A DNA stretch of 64,000 bases from Rhodobacterales bacterium RIFCSPHIGHO2_02_FULL_62_130 (GCA_001828855.1 MHZT01000034.1:186001-250000); one strand, 5' to 3'; positions 22,603-32,527 are shown, counted from the first letter of the stretch. Notes: generated by a model from the sequence alone, not told the origin. Numbers and translations are program-made.

Positions 22603-23052
22603 TCACTCTTTCAGCAATTCCGCCAGACGGGCGCGATCTGCCTCGGTCAAAGCCTCTGCTTCGGGGGCGGTAGCGCGCTTGCGGGTGGTGGCATAGGCAA
22701 TGCCCAACCCCGCCAGCAGCATCGCAGGGCCGGCCAACCAAAGGATCAGGCCGGACCCGTTGCTGCGCGGCGTGAACAGCACAAATTCGCCATAGCGCTC
22801 GACGATGTAATCCACCACCGCCGCGTCGCTATCGCCCGCCACCAGCCGCTCCCGCACCACCAACCGCAGGTCGCGGCTGATCGGGGCGCTGGAATCGTCG
22901 ATGTTTTCGCCCTGACAGACCGGGCAGCGCAGGTTTCTGGAGATCTCGCGGGCGCGGGCCTCCAGCGCCGGATCGGGCAGCACCTCGTCGGGCTGCACGG
23001 CAAAGGCGGGGCTGGCGATCAGCGCCAGCGCAAGGATCGCCGCGCGCATCAT
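22603..23052 (-). CDS. ccmH: Cytochrome c-type biogenesis protein CcmH
   Basis: CcmH is the membrane-anchored thiol-disulfide protein that keeps apocytochrome c haem-binding cysteines reduced for CcmF. ATG 23052 overlaps the ccmF stop, giving 149 residues. A signal sequence (MMRAAILALALIASPAFA) precedes the redox motif LRCPVCQG (Cys43 and Cys46). One transmembrane helix (GLILWLAGPAMLLAGLGIAYA) lies near the C-terminus. It lacks the TPR CcmI part, so it is the short form. The coupled ccmF-ccmH order is classical. Confidence 0.95.
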   Translation of the reverse strand: MMRAAILALALIASPAFAVQPDEVLPDPALEARAREISRNLRCPVCQGENIDDSSAPISRDLRLVVRERLVAGDSDAAVVDYIVERYGEFVLFTPRSNGSGLILWLAGPAMLLAGLGIAYATTRKRATAPEAEALTEADRARLAELLKE

Positions 23053-25019
23053 TCTGCGGCCACCGCATCTGCCGCGCGCTTGGCCCCTGCCGCCACGCGG
23101 AAGCGCCGGTCCGAAAGGGACAGCAGCCCCCCGATCGCCATGATCAGCGCCCCACCCCAAAGCCAGTTGGCAAAAGGCTTGATATAGCTCCGAACGGCAT
23201 AGCCGCCACCATCCTGCGGATCACCGATCACCAGATAAAGGTCACGGAACAGCCCGTAATCAATCGCGGCCTCGGTCGTGGGCATGGCCGCCACCGGATA
23301 AATCCGCTTTTCGGGATAAAGCGTTACCACAGCCGCGCCAGCCTTCGTCACCCGCATCTCGGCCATGGTGGTGCTGTAATTCGGCCCCTGTTCATCGTGA
23401 ACCTCGGCCAAAGTTACCTCATAAGGGCCAAGCGCAAAGCTTTCGCCCACCCGCAGCACGCGGATATCTTCGGTCACCCAAGCGGTCATCGCGGCCACGG
23501 CAAAGACCGTGATGCCCAGCCCGCTATGGGCCGTGACCTTGCCCCAATCGGCGCGGGGCAGGCGGGTCAGACGCGCCAGCCTTGCGCCCGCAGGCCCGCG
23601 CCCGCCGCGCTGCCACAGATCGATCATAGCCCCCAGAACCACCCACAGGCCCAACCCCGCACCCACCGGACCCAAGGCCGAAGTGCCGGTCTGCATCGCA
23701 TAGATCAGCGCCACCAGCGCCACCGACAGCACCGCCGCAGGGATCAGCGGGCGGAAAGACCGGCCCAGATCGGCGCGTTTCCACGGCATGATCGCCCCCA
23801 CCGGCAGGATCAGCGCCAGCAGCACCATGAAGGGCGTGAAGGCCGCGTTGAAGAAAGGCTCGCCTACGCTCAGCTTGCGCGCCCAGACCAGTTCGGCCAC
23901 CAAAGGCCAGATCGTGCCGACAAAGACCACCAGCGCCGCCACCGCCAGCAGCACGTTATTCGCCACCAGCGCGGATTCACGGCTTACCATGGCAAAGACG
24001 CCCTTTGCCTCCAGCGCCCCCGCCCGCAGCGCGAACAAGGCCAGAGAGCCGCCCATGAACACGCCAAGGATCATCAGGATGAACACCCCCCGCTCGGGGT
24101 CATTGGCAAAAGCATGCACGGAGGTAATCACGCCGGAGCGCACGATGAAAGTGCCGATCAGGCTGAAGCCAAAGGCAAGGATCGCCAGCAGAATTGTCCA
24201 CGCCTTCAGGCTTTCGCGCTTTTCCACCACGATGGCGCTGTGCAGCAGGGCGGTGGCGAACAGCCACGGCATGAACGAGGCGTTTTCCACCGGGTCCCAG
24301 AACCAGAAACCGCCCCAGCCAAGCTCGTAATAGGCCCACCACGATCCCAGCATGATGCCGATGGTCAGGAAAATCCAAGCCGCCAACGTCCAAGGCCGCA
24401 CCCAGCGGCCCCAAGCCGCGTCAATCCGGCCCTCGATCAGGGCGGCGACGGCGAAAGAGAAACTCATCGAAAGGCCGACATAACCCAGATACAGGAAGGG
24501 CGGGTGGAAGGCCAAGCCGGGGTCTTGCAGCAGCGGGTTCAGATCCTCGCCATTCATCGGCGGGGTCTCCAACCGCAGGAACGGGTTCGAGGTCAGCAGC
24601 ATGAAGGCCAGAAAGGCAACCCCGATCAGCCCCTGCACCGACAGAACCCGCGCCTTCAGGGTGGCAGGCAGATTGCCGCCGAACCACGCAGCACAGGCGC
24701 CAAAGCCCGACAGTGCAAGCATCCACAGCAGCAGCGACCCTTCATGGTTGCCCCAGACGCCCGCGAATTTATACAGCATCGGCTTGTCGGTATGCGAGTT
24801 CAGCACGACCAGACGCAGCGAAAAGTCCGACACAACAAAGGCATAGGTCAGCGCGACAAAGGCAAAGCCGACCAGCAGGAATTGCGCCACCGCCGCAGGC
24901 TCGGCCACTGCCATCAAGCGCCCATCGCGCCGCTGCGCCCCCCACATCGGCAACACCGATTGCAAGAGCGCCACGGCAAAAGCCAATATCAGCGCGAAAT
25001 GTCCAAGTTCGACGATCAT
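23049..25019 (-). CDS. ccmF: Haem lyase CcmF (cytochrome c maturation)
   Basis: CcmF attaches haem to apocytochrome c in system I maturation. ATG 25019 (MIVELGHFALILAFAVALLQ) gives a 656-residue polytopic membrane protein. The tryptophan-rich WWD domain is seen as YYELGWGGFWFWDPVENASF, flanked by conserved histidines (for example TDKPMLYKFAGVWGNHEGSLLLW). The C-terminal soluble domain begins near VTEDIRVLRVGE. It is coupled to ccmH. ccmE, which usually precedes it, is not next to it here. Confidence 0.96.
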   Translation of the reverse strand: MIVELGHFALILAFAVALLQSVLPMWGAQRRDGRLMAVAEPAAVAQFLLVGFAFVALTYAFVVSDFSLRLVVLNSHTDKPMLYKFAGVWGNHEGSLLLWMLALSGFGACAAWFGGNLPATLKARVLSVQGLIGVAFLAFMLLTSNPFLRLETPPMNGEDLNPLLQDPGLAFHPPFLYLGYVGLSMSFSFAVAALIEGRIDAAWGRWVRPWTLAAWIFLTIGIMLGSWWAYYELGWGGFWFWDPVENASFMPWLFATALLHSAIVVEKRESLKAWTILLAILAFGFSLIGTFIVRSGVITSVHAFANDPERGVFILMILGVFMGGSLALFALRAGALEAKGVFAMVSRESALVANNVLLAVAALVVFVGTIWPLVAELVWARKLSVGEPFFNAAFTPFMVLLALILPVGAIMPWKRADLGRSFRPLIPAAVLSVALVALIYAMQTGTSALGPVGAGLGLWVVLGAMIDLWQRGGRGPAGARLARLTRLPRADWGKVTAHSGLGITVFAVAAMTAWVTEDIRVLRVGESFALGPYEVTLAEVHDEQGPNYSTTMAEMRVTKAGAAVVTLYPEKRIYPVAAMPTTEAAIDYGLFRDLYLVIGDPQDGGGYAVRSYIKPFANWLWGGALIMAIGGLLSLSDRRFRVAAGAKRAADAVAAE

Positions 25020-25038
25020 TCGGTGTCTCCTGCCACTG

Positions 25039-25067
25039 GCGCGGACATTAGGCTGAAATGTCCGCGC
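25039..25067. repeat. Perfect 11-bp inverted repeat between ilvH and ccmF
   Basis: GCGCGGACATT (25039-25049) pairs perfectly with AATGTCCGCGC (25057-25067) across a 7-base loop. It lies 49 bases past the ilvH stop and 20 bases before the ccmF start on the minus strand. There is no T-tract. It may end or stabilise the ilv transcript, or bind a regulator of ccmF. Confidence 0.55.
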
Positions 25068-25115
25068 TTCCAATGGCCTGCGCGCCGATGTCGCGCAGTT
25101 GTGTGGCCGCTTGGC

Positions 25116-25676
25116 TTACGCTCCGCGCGACAGGGCCGCCACGCCGGTGCGCGCAATCTCGCGCAGACCCAGCGGACGCATCAGCTCGGCAAAGCTGTCG
25201 ATCTTTTCCGGCGTGCCGGTCATCTCGAACACGAAAGATTCCAGCGTGCTGTCCACGACATGGGCACGGAAAATCTCGGCCAGACGCAGCGCCTCGATCC
25301 GTGCCTCACCCTTGCCTGCCACCTTGAACAGCGCCAACTCGCGCTGCACCGACGGCCCTTCGACGGTCAGGTCATGCACCTCATGCACCGGCACCATGCG
25401 GGCAAGCTGTGCCTTGATCTGTTCAATCACCTGCGGCGTGCCGGTGGTGACAACCGTGATCCGGCTCATGTGCGCGGCATGGTCGGTTTCGGCAACGGTC
25501 AGGCTTTCGATATTGTAGCCGCGCCCCGAAAACAGGCCGATCACCCGCGCCAAAACGCCGCTTTCGTTATCGACCACCACGGCCAGCGTATGCGTCTCGA
25601 TCACTTCCGCATTGGGGTCGCGCAGATCATAGGCCGAATGGCTCGTGGAGCCTTTTTTGATATTGAGCGGAGACAT
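25116..25676 (-). CDS. ilvH: Acetolactate synthase small (regulatory) subunit
   Basis: The 186-residue regulatory subunit of acetohydroxyacid synthase confers valine feedback inhibition on the catalytic subunit. The N-terminal ACT domain (THTLAVVVDNESGVLARVIGLFSGRGYNIESLTV) and the C-terminal domain (FRAHVVDSTLESFVFEMTGTPEKID) are both intact. It is the second gene of the attenuated ilvI-ilvH operon. A 67-base gap separates it from ilvI and contains a repeat-family box. Confidence 0.95.
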   Translation of the reverse strand: MSPLNIKKGSTSHSAYDLRDPNAEVIETHTLAVVVDNESGVLARVIGLFSGRGYNIESLTVAETDHAAHMSRITVVTTGTPQVIEQIKAQLARMVPVHEVHDLTVEGPSVQRELALFKVAGKGEARIEALRLAEIFRAHVVDSTLESFVFEMTGTPEKIDSFAELMRPLGLREIARTGVAALSRGA

Positions 25677-25688
25677 GTCTGCTCCCTT

Positions 25689-25733
25689 TCATCTGTTCTT
25701 AAATATCCCGGGGGTGCGGGGGCTGGCCCCCGC
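25689..25733. repeat. Intergenic box, half form (copy 2)
   Basis: Between ilvI and ilvH, CATCTGTTCTTAAATATCCC is followed by GGGGGTGCGGGGG-CTGG-CCCCCGC, with a 7-bp hairpin at 25716-25733. It has the same architecture as the box after recG (a diverged AAATA(C/T)(T/C)C motif, then GGGGGTGCGGGGG and its complement). It is unusual here in sitting inside an operon, where it could modulate the ilvI:ilvH ratio. Confidence 0.62.
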
Positions 25734-25743
25734 CTCCGCCAAC

Positions 25744-27498
25744 TCAGACCAGCACAGCGCCTTTGGAACCGATCACCCCTTGGGTATCCGCATCGCCCAG
25801 CAGCATCTCGTTATGCGGCTTTCCGCTCGGGATCATGGGGAAGCAGTTTTCATGCTTTTCCACGCGGCAATCGAAGATGAAGGGGCCGTCATAGCGGATC
25901 ATCTCCATGATCGCGTCATCCAGATCCTTCGGGTCAGACACCTGAATGCCCTTGCAGCCGAAAGCCTCGGCCAGTTTCACGAAATCTGGCAGGGATTCCG
26001 ACCACGACGAGGAATACCGCTCGCCATGCAGCAATTCCTGCCACTGGCGCACCATGCCAAGGCGTTCGTTGTTCAGGATGAACTGCTTGACCGGCGCGCG
26101 GAACTGCATGGCCGTGCCCATTTCCTGCATGTTCATCAGCCAGGACGCCTCACCCGCGACGTTGATCACCAAGCTTTCAGGATGCGCGATCTGCACACCG
26201 ATGGAGGCGGGCAGGCCATAGCCCATCGTCCCCAAGCCGCCAGAAGTCATCCAGCGGTTCGGCGCCTCGAACCCAAGGAACTGTGCCGCCCACATCTGAT
26301 GCTGGCCCACTTCGGTGGTGATATAGCGGTCCATGCCCTTGGTCAGCGCCTCAAGCCGTTCCAGCGCGTATTGCGGTTTGATCACCTTATCGCTGTTCTT
26401 GTAGGTCAGGCATTTCACCGCCCGCCATTCCTCGATCTGTTTCCACCACTTGGCCAGACCGGCCTTGTTCACTTTGCGGCCACGCGCTTTCCACAGCCGC
26501 AGCGCGTCTTCCAGCACATGGCCCACATCGCCCACAATCGGCACATCGACGCGGATCACCTTGTTGATCGACGAGGGGTCAATATCGACATGGATTTTCT
26601 TCGAATGCGGGCTGAAATCCTTGATCCGGCCCGTGATGCGGTCGTCAAAGCGCGCGCCGATGTTGATCATCAGATCGCAGCCGTGCATCGCAAGGTTGGC
26701 CTCATACAGCCCGTGCATCCCCAGCATGCCCAGCCAAGCCTTGCCGCTTGCCGGATAAGACCCCAGCCCCATCAGGGTCGAGGTGATCGGGAAGCCCGTT
26801 GCCTCGACAAACTCGCGCAAAAGCTGGCTTGCGGCGGGGCCAGAGTTCACCACACCGCCGCCGGTGTAGAACACGGGGCGTTCAGCGGTTTCCATCAGTT
26901 CAACCATGCGGGTGATCTGGTCGATATCGCCCTTCACCACCGGCTGGTAATGCGAAACCTTGGCCTTTTCCATCGGCGTGTAGATCGACTGCGCGAATTG
27001 CACATCCTTGGGAATATCGATCAGCACGGGGCCGGGGCGGCCCGAGCGTGCGACGTGGAACGCCTGATGGATCGTCTCCGACAGCTTGGCGGTGTCTTTC
27101 ACCAGCCAGTTATGCTTGGTGCAGGGGCGGGTGATGCCCACGGTGTCGGCCTCTTGGAAGCCGTCGGTGCCGATCATGAACGTGGGCACCTGACCCGACA
27201 GCACCACCAAGGGGATGCTGTCCAGCAGCGCATCGGTCAGGCCGGTCACGGCATTGGTGGCCCCCGGACCGGAGGTCACCAGCGCCACGCCCACCTTGCC
27301 GGTGGACCGCGCATAGCCCTCGGCCATGTGGATCGCGCCCTGTTCGTGGCGCACCAGCACGTGGCGGATGTCGTTTTGCTGGAAAATCTCGTCATAGATC
27401 GGCAGCACAGCCCCGCCCGGATAGCCAAAGACCACCTCGACGCCCTGATCCTTCAGGGCCTGAACCACCATTCTTGCGCCGGTCATCTGACGTGTCAT
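25744..27498 (-). CDS. ilvI: Acetolactate synthase large (catalytic) subunit
   Basis: This thiamine diphosphate enzyme condenses pyruvate with pyruvate or 2-oxobutyrate in valine, leucine and isoleucine synthesis. I start it at ATG 27498 (MTRQMTGARMVVQALKDQG), which follows AGGAAAG; this gives 584 residues. GYPGGAVLPIYDEIF contains the catalytic Glu. The central FAD-binding domain and the C-terminal thiamine-binding domain (GEASWLMNMQEMGTA, a GDG-like motif with GE-A, and LNNERLGMVRQWQ) are present. Expression is predicted to be attenuated by branched-chain amino acid supply (see the leader features upstream). Confidence 0.96.
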   Translation of the reverse strand: MTRQMTGARMVVQALKDQGVEVVFGYPGGAVLPIYDEIFQQNDIRHVLVRHEQGAIHMAEGYARSTGKVGVALVTSGPGATNAVTGLTDALLDSIPLVVLSGQVPTFMIGTDGFQEADTVGITRPCTKHNWLVKDTAKLSETIHQAFHVARSGRPGPVLIDIPKDVQFAQSIYTPMEKAKVSHYQPVVKGDIDQITRMVELMETAERPVFYTGGGVVNSGPAASQLLREFVEATGFPITSTLMGLGSYPASGKAWLGMLGMHGLYEANLAMHGCDLMINIGARFDDRITGRIKDFSPHSKKIHVDIDPSSINKVIRVDVPIVGDVGHVLEDALRLWKARGRKVNKAGLAKWWKQIEEWRAVKCLTYKNSDKVIKPQYALERLEALTKGMDRYITTEVGQHQMWAAQFLGFEAPNRWMTSGGLGTMGYGLPASIGVQIAHPESLVINVAGEASWLMNMQEMGTAMQFRAPVKQFILNNERLGMVRQWQELLHGERYSSSWSESLPDFVKLAEAFGCKGIQVSDPKDLDDAIMEMIRYDGPFIFDCRVEKHENCFPMIPSGKPHNEMLLGDADTQGVIGSKGAVLV

Positions 27499-27529
27499 CG
27501 GTCTTTCCTTGCACTTCGCATTTGCCAAC

Positions 27530-27556
27530 AAAAAGCCCCCGGGGTGTCTCGGGGGC
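27530..27556 (-). terminator. ilv attenuator terminator
   Basis: Read on the minus strand, a GCCCCCG stem (27556-27550) pairs with CGGGGGC (27541-27535), followed by five T residues. It lies 32 bases before the ilvI start and just after the leader peptide gene, so it can stop transcription before the structural genes. Confidence 0.88.
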
Positions 27557-27599
27557 GCATGGGAACCAGAAAGGGTTTTCCGTTACCGGCCCATACGCC
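27554..27599 (-). promoter_or_regulatory. ilv antiterminator hairpin
   Basis: On the minus strand GGCGTATGGG (27599-27590), in the end of the leader ORF, can pair with CCCATGCGCC (27563-27554), ten pairs including one G-T. The right arm shares bases 27554-27556 with the terminator stem, so the two structures exclude each other. A ribosome stalled earlier on the Val/Ile/Leu codons would leave this hairpin free to form. Confidence 0.72.
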
Positions 27600-27630
27600 T
27601 TTTTCCTACGACGACTAGAATGACAGACAT
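27583..27630 (-). CDS. ilv operon leader peptide
   Basis: This 15-residue ORF, MSVILVVVGKRRMGR, has six successive Val/Ile/Leu codons (V-I-L-V-V-V) at residues 3-8. It ends 84 bases before the ilvI start and is followed by mutually exclusive antiterminator and terminator hairpins. This is the arrangement of a translation-coupled attenuator: when charged branched-chain tRNAs are scarce the ribosome stalls and ilvIH is expressed. It is too short for ordinary gene prediction. The codon run makes chance unlikely. Confidence 0.87.
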   Translation of the reverse strand: MSVILVVVGKRRMGR

Positions 27631-27657
27631 TCCAAACCCCTTTTCGGCCTTGGGCGG

Positions 27658-27686
27658 AAACTAGGGCGGCGCTTTGGGGGCGTCAA
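27658..27686 (-). promoter_or_regulatory. Putative sigma70-type promoter of the ilv operon
   Basis: On the minus strand TTGACG (27686-27681) and TAGTTT (27663-27658) are separated by exactly 17 bases. Transcription would start near 27650, about 20 bases before the leader peptide ATG. Confidence 0.5.
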
Positions 27687-27834
27687 CCGCAAATCGACGC
27701 GAAAAATGTCGCAGGGGTGCGGTTTTTTGAACATTTCTTGCGATTGCTGCGCTGTAGGCGCAATTTTCGCAATTCGGCACCGCATCTGCCCACCCAAACA
27801 GACCGAGTCGCCCCGCATTGGCGACGTAACGTAA

Positions 27835-29070
<1,236 letters not shown>

Positions 29071-29087
29071 GCCGCTTGCCCAAGCAA

Positions 29088-29119
29088 ATGGCCCCGAAGG
29101 TAACTTCGGGGCCATTTTT
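29088..29119 (+). terminator. Rho-independent terminator of takP
   Basis: A 12-bp stem (ATGGCCCCGAAG at 29088-29099 with CTTCGGGGCCAT at 29104-29115), a GTAA loop and TTTTT form a strong terminator 18 bases after the takP stop. It lies between takP and convergent dctM and may also help end the opposite transcript. Confidence 0.9.
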
Positions 29120-29138
29120 CATTGATCGCCGCCCGTGT

Positions 29139-30857
29139 TCAGGGATTGATCACCGGCGCGCCCAGTTTCGGCGCACCCAGCACAGGCGCCCCAAGCACGG
29201 GCGCTCCCAGATTTGGCGCCCCGCCAATGCCGCCGCCGTTCAGGGTTGGCAGCGCGGGCATGGTGATCTCGACCGCGGCGGGGTCCACCGTGACGCCCTT
29301 GTAATGCATGACCAGCCCCGGAAAGGCGATGACCACCCCCACCATCACCACCTGAATGACCACAAAGGGAATCGCCCCCCAGTAGATCTGGGCGGTGGTC
29401 ACGGGGGCCATCCGCAGGCCTGTCACCTTGTCGCTATAGGGCTGTTTGGGCGCAACGGATCGCAGGTAGAACAGCGAAAATCCGAACGGCGGGTGCATGA
29501 AAGAGGTCTGCATGTTCACCCCCAAAATCACCCCGAACCAGATCAGATCGATCCCCAAGGCCTGCGCGGGGGCAACCAGAAGTGGCACGATGATGAAGGC
29601 CAGCTCAAAGAAATCGAGGAAGAAGGCCAGCAGGAACACCAGCAGCGACACGAAGATCAGGAACCCCGTCTGCCCCCCCGGCACGGCAACCAGCAGATGT
29701 TCCACCCAGATATGGCCGTTCACGCCGTAAAACGACAGCGAGAACACCCGCGCGCCGATCAGGATGAACATGACAAAGGCCGACAACCGCGTCGTCGATG
29801 CCAAGGCCTGCCGGATCACGCCCATGTTCAGCCGCCCCTTCAGCGCGGCCAGCAACAGCGACCCCACGGCCCCCATCGCGCCGCCTTCCGTCGGGGTGGC
29901 TATGCCCAGAAAGATCGTCCCCAGCACCAGAAAGATCAGCGCAAGCGGCGGGATCAGCACCATAATGACCTGCTGCGCCAGCCGCGACATCAGGTTCAGC
30001 CCCGTGGCCTTGTCCAGCAGGGCCGCGATATAGATCATCACGATACCGATCGTGGCCCCCAAGATATCGGCATTGGCCCCGTAGATCGGAAACAGCGCCA
30101 CATGGGCCGCATATCCGATGCCAATCACCGCCGCGATAGCCACCAGAAGCGAGGTCACCCCATGCCCCAGGGTCCGCGCTTCGGGCGGCAGGGCAGGCAC
30201 CCATTGCGGCCGCCACATCGAGATGACGAAGACATAGCCCATATAAAGCGCGGTCAGCACCAGACCGGGGATCATCGCACCCTTGTACATATCCCCGACC
30301 GAACGACCCAACTGATCGGCCAGAACGATCAGCACCAGTGACGGCGGAATGATTTGCGCCAGCGTGCCACTGGCCGCTATCACCCCCGATGCCACCCGCC
30401 GATCATAGCCATAGCGCAGCATGATCGGCAGCGAAATCAAGCCCATGGCGATCACGGATGCCGCAACCACGCCTGTCGTCGCCGCCAGCAGCGCCCCCAC
30501 GATGATCACCGCATAGGCCAGACCGCCGCGAATCGGGCCAAACAACTGCCCCACAGTGTCCAGCAGATCTTCGGCCATGCCCGACCGCTCCAGCACGATG
30601 CCCATGAAGGTAAAGAACGGGATCGCCAGCAGCGTCTCGTTTGACATCACCCCCCACAATCGCTGCGGCATGGTGAAAAGCAAGGGCCAGTCCAGCGTGA
30701 TGGTGTTTTCCGAATAGGGGGCAAGCCACACCCCGATGGCAAAGAACACCAGCCCGTTGGCCGCCAGCGAAAACGCCACCGGATAGCCGATCAGCAGGAA
30801 CACCACGAGGCTCAGGAACATGATCGGCGCCATGTTCTGCGCGATAAGTTCCATCAT
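29139..30857 (-). CDS. dctM: TRAP transporter large permease subunit DctM
   Basis: The 572-residue protein is the 12-helix membrane subunit of a sodium-coupled TRAP uptake system. Typical DctM segments include FLLIGYPVAFSLAANGL, NETLLAIPFFTFMGIVLERSGMAEDLLD, GVVAASVIAMGLISLPIMLRYGYDR and LGIATPTEGGAMGAVGSLL. It starts in an ATGATG overlapping the dctQ stop. The C-terminal tail of about 30 residues is odd: after the last helix it carries tandem GAP(N/V/K)LGAP repeats not expected in DctM. Substrate is probably shared with TakP next door. Confidence 0.93.
   Translation of the reverse strand: MMELIAQNMAPIMFLSLVVFLLIGYPVAFSLAANGLVFFAIGVWLAPYSENTITLDWPLLFTMPQRLWGVMSNETLLAIPFFTFMGIVLERSGMAEDLLDTVGQLFGPIRGGLAYAVIIVGALLAATTGVVAASVIAMGLISLPIMLRYGYDRRVASGVIAASGTLAQIIPPSLVLIVLADQLGRSVGDMYKGAMIPGLVLTALYMGYVFVISMWRPQWVPALPPEARTLGHGVTSLLVAIAAVIGIGYAAHVALFPIYGANADILGATIGIVMIYIAALLDKATGLNLMSRLAQQVIMVLIPPLALIFLVLGTIFLGIATPTEGGAMGAVGSLLLAALKGRLNMGVIRQALASTTRLSAFVMFILIGARVFSLSFYGVNGHIWVEHLLVAVPGGQTGFLIFVSLLVFLLAFFLDFFELAFIIVPLLVAPAQALGIDLIWFGVILGVNMQTSFMHPPFGFSLFYLRSVAPKQPYSDKVTGLRMAPVTTAQIYWGAIPFVVIQVVMVGVVIAFPGLVMHYKGVTVDPAAVEITMPALPTLNGGGIGGAPNLGAPVLGAPVLGAPKLGAPVINP
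29155..29229 (-). repeat. 15-bp tandem repeat in the dctM 3' end
   Basis: Five 15-bp units begin with GGCGC (29155, 29170, 29185, 29200, 29215) and encode GAPxL-type pentapeptides (…GAPNLGAPVLGAPVLGAPKLGAP…). Codon variation between units shows divergence at DNA level while Gly-Ala-Pro is kept. Confidence 0.85.
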
Positions 30858-31462
30858 TTGCGGGCCTCCTCTGCGGCAAGGCGGGCGACTTCGGCAGCAA
30901 GCGCCGCACCCTCCAGTTCTGCCGCCTTATGCACCGAGACAAATTCATGCGGATCGTCGATCAGCCCCCGCATCACCGCGATTTTCTTCACGATCTCGGC
31001 CAAGGCCTGCGCCACCAGCAGCACGAACCCCGCCGCAAGGATCGCCCGCGCGGGCCAGATGATCAGACCGCCCGCATTGGTCGAAATCTGCCCCGACTGG
31101 AAGGCAGCCCAAGCATAAGGCACCAGCATCCACGCCATCAGCACCACGAAGGGCAGCAGGAAAAACACATGCCCCAGCAGATCGATCCAGTTCTGCACCC
31201 TGCGCGAGAAGGCCCCGTAAACGATGTCGATGCGGATATGTTCGTTCTGTTGCAGCGTATAGGCTGCAGCCCCCATGAAGGCCGCCCCGAACAGATACCA
31301 CTGCAATTCCAGCCATGTGTTGGACGACATGTTGAAGGCCTTGCGGACAATGGCATTTCCCGCACTGACAAGGATGGCCAGCAAGATCAGCCAGGCCACG
31401 CCCTTGCCAACCGCCGCACTGGCCCGATCTACCGCGCGGGCAAGCGCCAAGAGTGGTTGCAT
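30854..31462 (-). CDS. dctQ: TRAP transporter small permease subunit DctQ
   Basis: The 202-residue small membrane subunit has four predicted helices. I start it at ATG 31462 (MQPLLALARAVDRASAAVGKG), preceded by a G-rich Shine-Dalgarno. Family features are the first helix AWLILLAILVSAGNAIVRKAF, the SSNTWLELQWYLFGAAFMGAAAYTLQQNEHIRIDI segment and the RVQNWIDLLGHVFFLLPF helix. A charged C-terminal extension (about 35 residues, Ala/Glu-rich) follows the last helix. It overlaps dctM. Confidence 0.92.
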   Translation of the reverse strand: MQPLLALARAVDRASAAVGKGVAWLILLAILVSAGNAIVRKAFNMSSNTWLELQWYLFGAAFMGAAAYTLQQNEHIRIDIVYGAFSRRVQNWIDLLGHVFFLLPFVVLMAWMLVPYAWAAFQSGQISTNAGGLIIWPARAILAAGFVLLVAQALAEIVKKIAVMRGLIDDPHEFVSVHKAAELEGAALAAEVARLAAEEARK

Positions 31463-31588
31463 CCCATTCCCCCCAGTTTCGCGCGCCTTGGTGGCACTTG
31501 ATCGGCCAGCAAAAAAATTGCACCGGCCTTTGCAGGGATCATGCTGCGGGGCTTGGGCTTGCGTCAACCATGACGTTGCTGCGGAGGA

Positions 31589-32425
31589 TCACTCGCGACG
31601 TGTACGGGCCTCGGGCAGCGCGATGCGCGCGACCTGTTCGGCAATCGGGTCTACCGACAAAGGGTGCAATTCGGCGGAATGGTCGTCAGGATCGCCCAAG
31701 GGCTGCCACTGGCCGCCCTTGTAAATCTCGACCGCCGAGAACCCGGCCTTATAGCCCATCTTGCGGCTGCCCGGCACCCAATAGCCAAGATAAACATAGG
31801 GCAAACCCGCCTCGCGGGCGATGGCGATATGGTCAAGGATCGCAAAGGTGCCAAGCGAAAGATGGGTCAGATCCGGGTCGTAAAAGCTGTAGACCATGCT
31901 GAGGCCGTCATCGAACACATCGGTCAGCGCCACCACCGCCAGCGACCGATCGGCACTGTCCGGCCCTGCAGGGCGGGTGTATTCTATCACGCGGCTTTTG
32001 ATCGGGGTTTCCTCGATCATCGCGGCAAATTCGAATACATCCATATCCGCCATGCCGCCATCGGCGTGGCGCGCGTCCAGATAGCGGCGGAACAGGGTGA
32101 ACTGGTCTTCGGTGGCCCAGGGACTGGTGGCATTGCGGCGCAAATGGCTTGCCGCCTTCATGATCCGCTTTTGCGTGCGCGAGGGCGTGAAATCCGCGAC
32201 CCTGATCCGCGCCGAGATGCAGGCCGAACATTCCGCGCAGGACGGCCGATACAGCACATTCTGGCTGCGACGAAAGCCCTGCTTGGACAGCGTGTCGTTC
32301 AGCCGTTGCGCCTGCTCGCCCTGAAGGGCCGTGAACAGCTTGCGCTCCATCCGCCCTTCCAGATAGGGGCAGGGCTGCGGGGCCGTCACATAGAACTGGG
32401 GCGCAATCGGAAGAGTGTGGCGCAT
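31589..32425 (-). CDS. bpt: Aspartate/glutamate leucyltransferase Bpt (arginyltransferase family)
   Basis: The 278-residue enzyme conjugates an amino acid from charged tRNA to the N-termini of proteins, marking them for ClpAP degradation through the N-end rule. In bacterial Bpt, leucine is placed on Asp/Glu N-termini. ATG 32425 gives [25 protein letters not shown]. The Cys-rich N-terminal motif [16 protein letters not shown] and [17 protein letters not shown] is diagnostic. The C-terminal GNAT-like half includes [20 protein letters not shown]. It is monocistronic on the minus strand. Confidence 0.94.
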   Translation of the reverse strand: MRHTLPIAPQFYVTAPQPCPYLEGRMERKLFTALQGEQAQRLNDTLSKQGFRRSQNVLYRPSCAECSACISARIRVADFTPSRTQKRIMKAASHLRRNATSPWATEDQFTLFRRYLDARHADGGMADMDVFEFAAMIEETPIKSRVIEYTRPAGPDSADRSLAVVALTDVFDDGLSMVYSFYDPDLTHLSLGTFAILDHIAIAREAGLPYVYLGYWVPGSRKMGYKAGFSAVEIYKGGQWQPLGDPDDHSAELHPLSVDPIAEQVARIALPEARTRRE

Positions 32426-32527
32426 CGGGTCTGCTATCAAGATGGGAATAGCGATACCCTAGCAAGGCCCGTGCCAATCGCCAAGTGTAATCAAAGCGAC
32501 ATGAATATGTGTTTAGGCTGGGGGTTT

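Noticed and set aside
23397-25880. An 827-codon open frame on the + strand antisense to ccmF and ilvH
   Set aside because: High GC suppresses stop codons in opposite frames. The translation is Gln/Arg/His-rich with no domain, while ccmF and ilvH on the other strand have clear motifs.
29155-29229. CRISPR-like array
   Set aside because: The 15-bp units are contiguous coding repeats without spacers, as are those at 54608 and 63724. No CRISPR array was seen anywhere.
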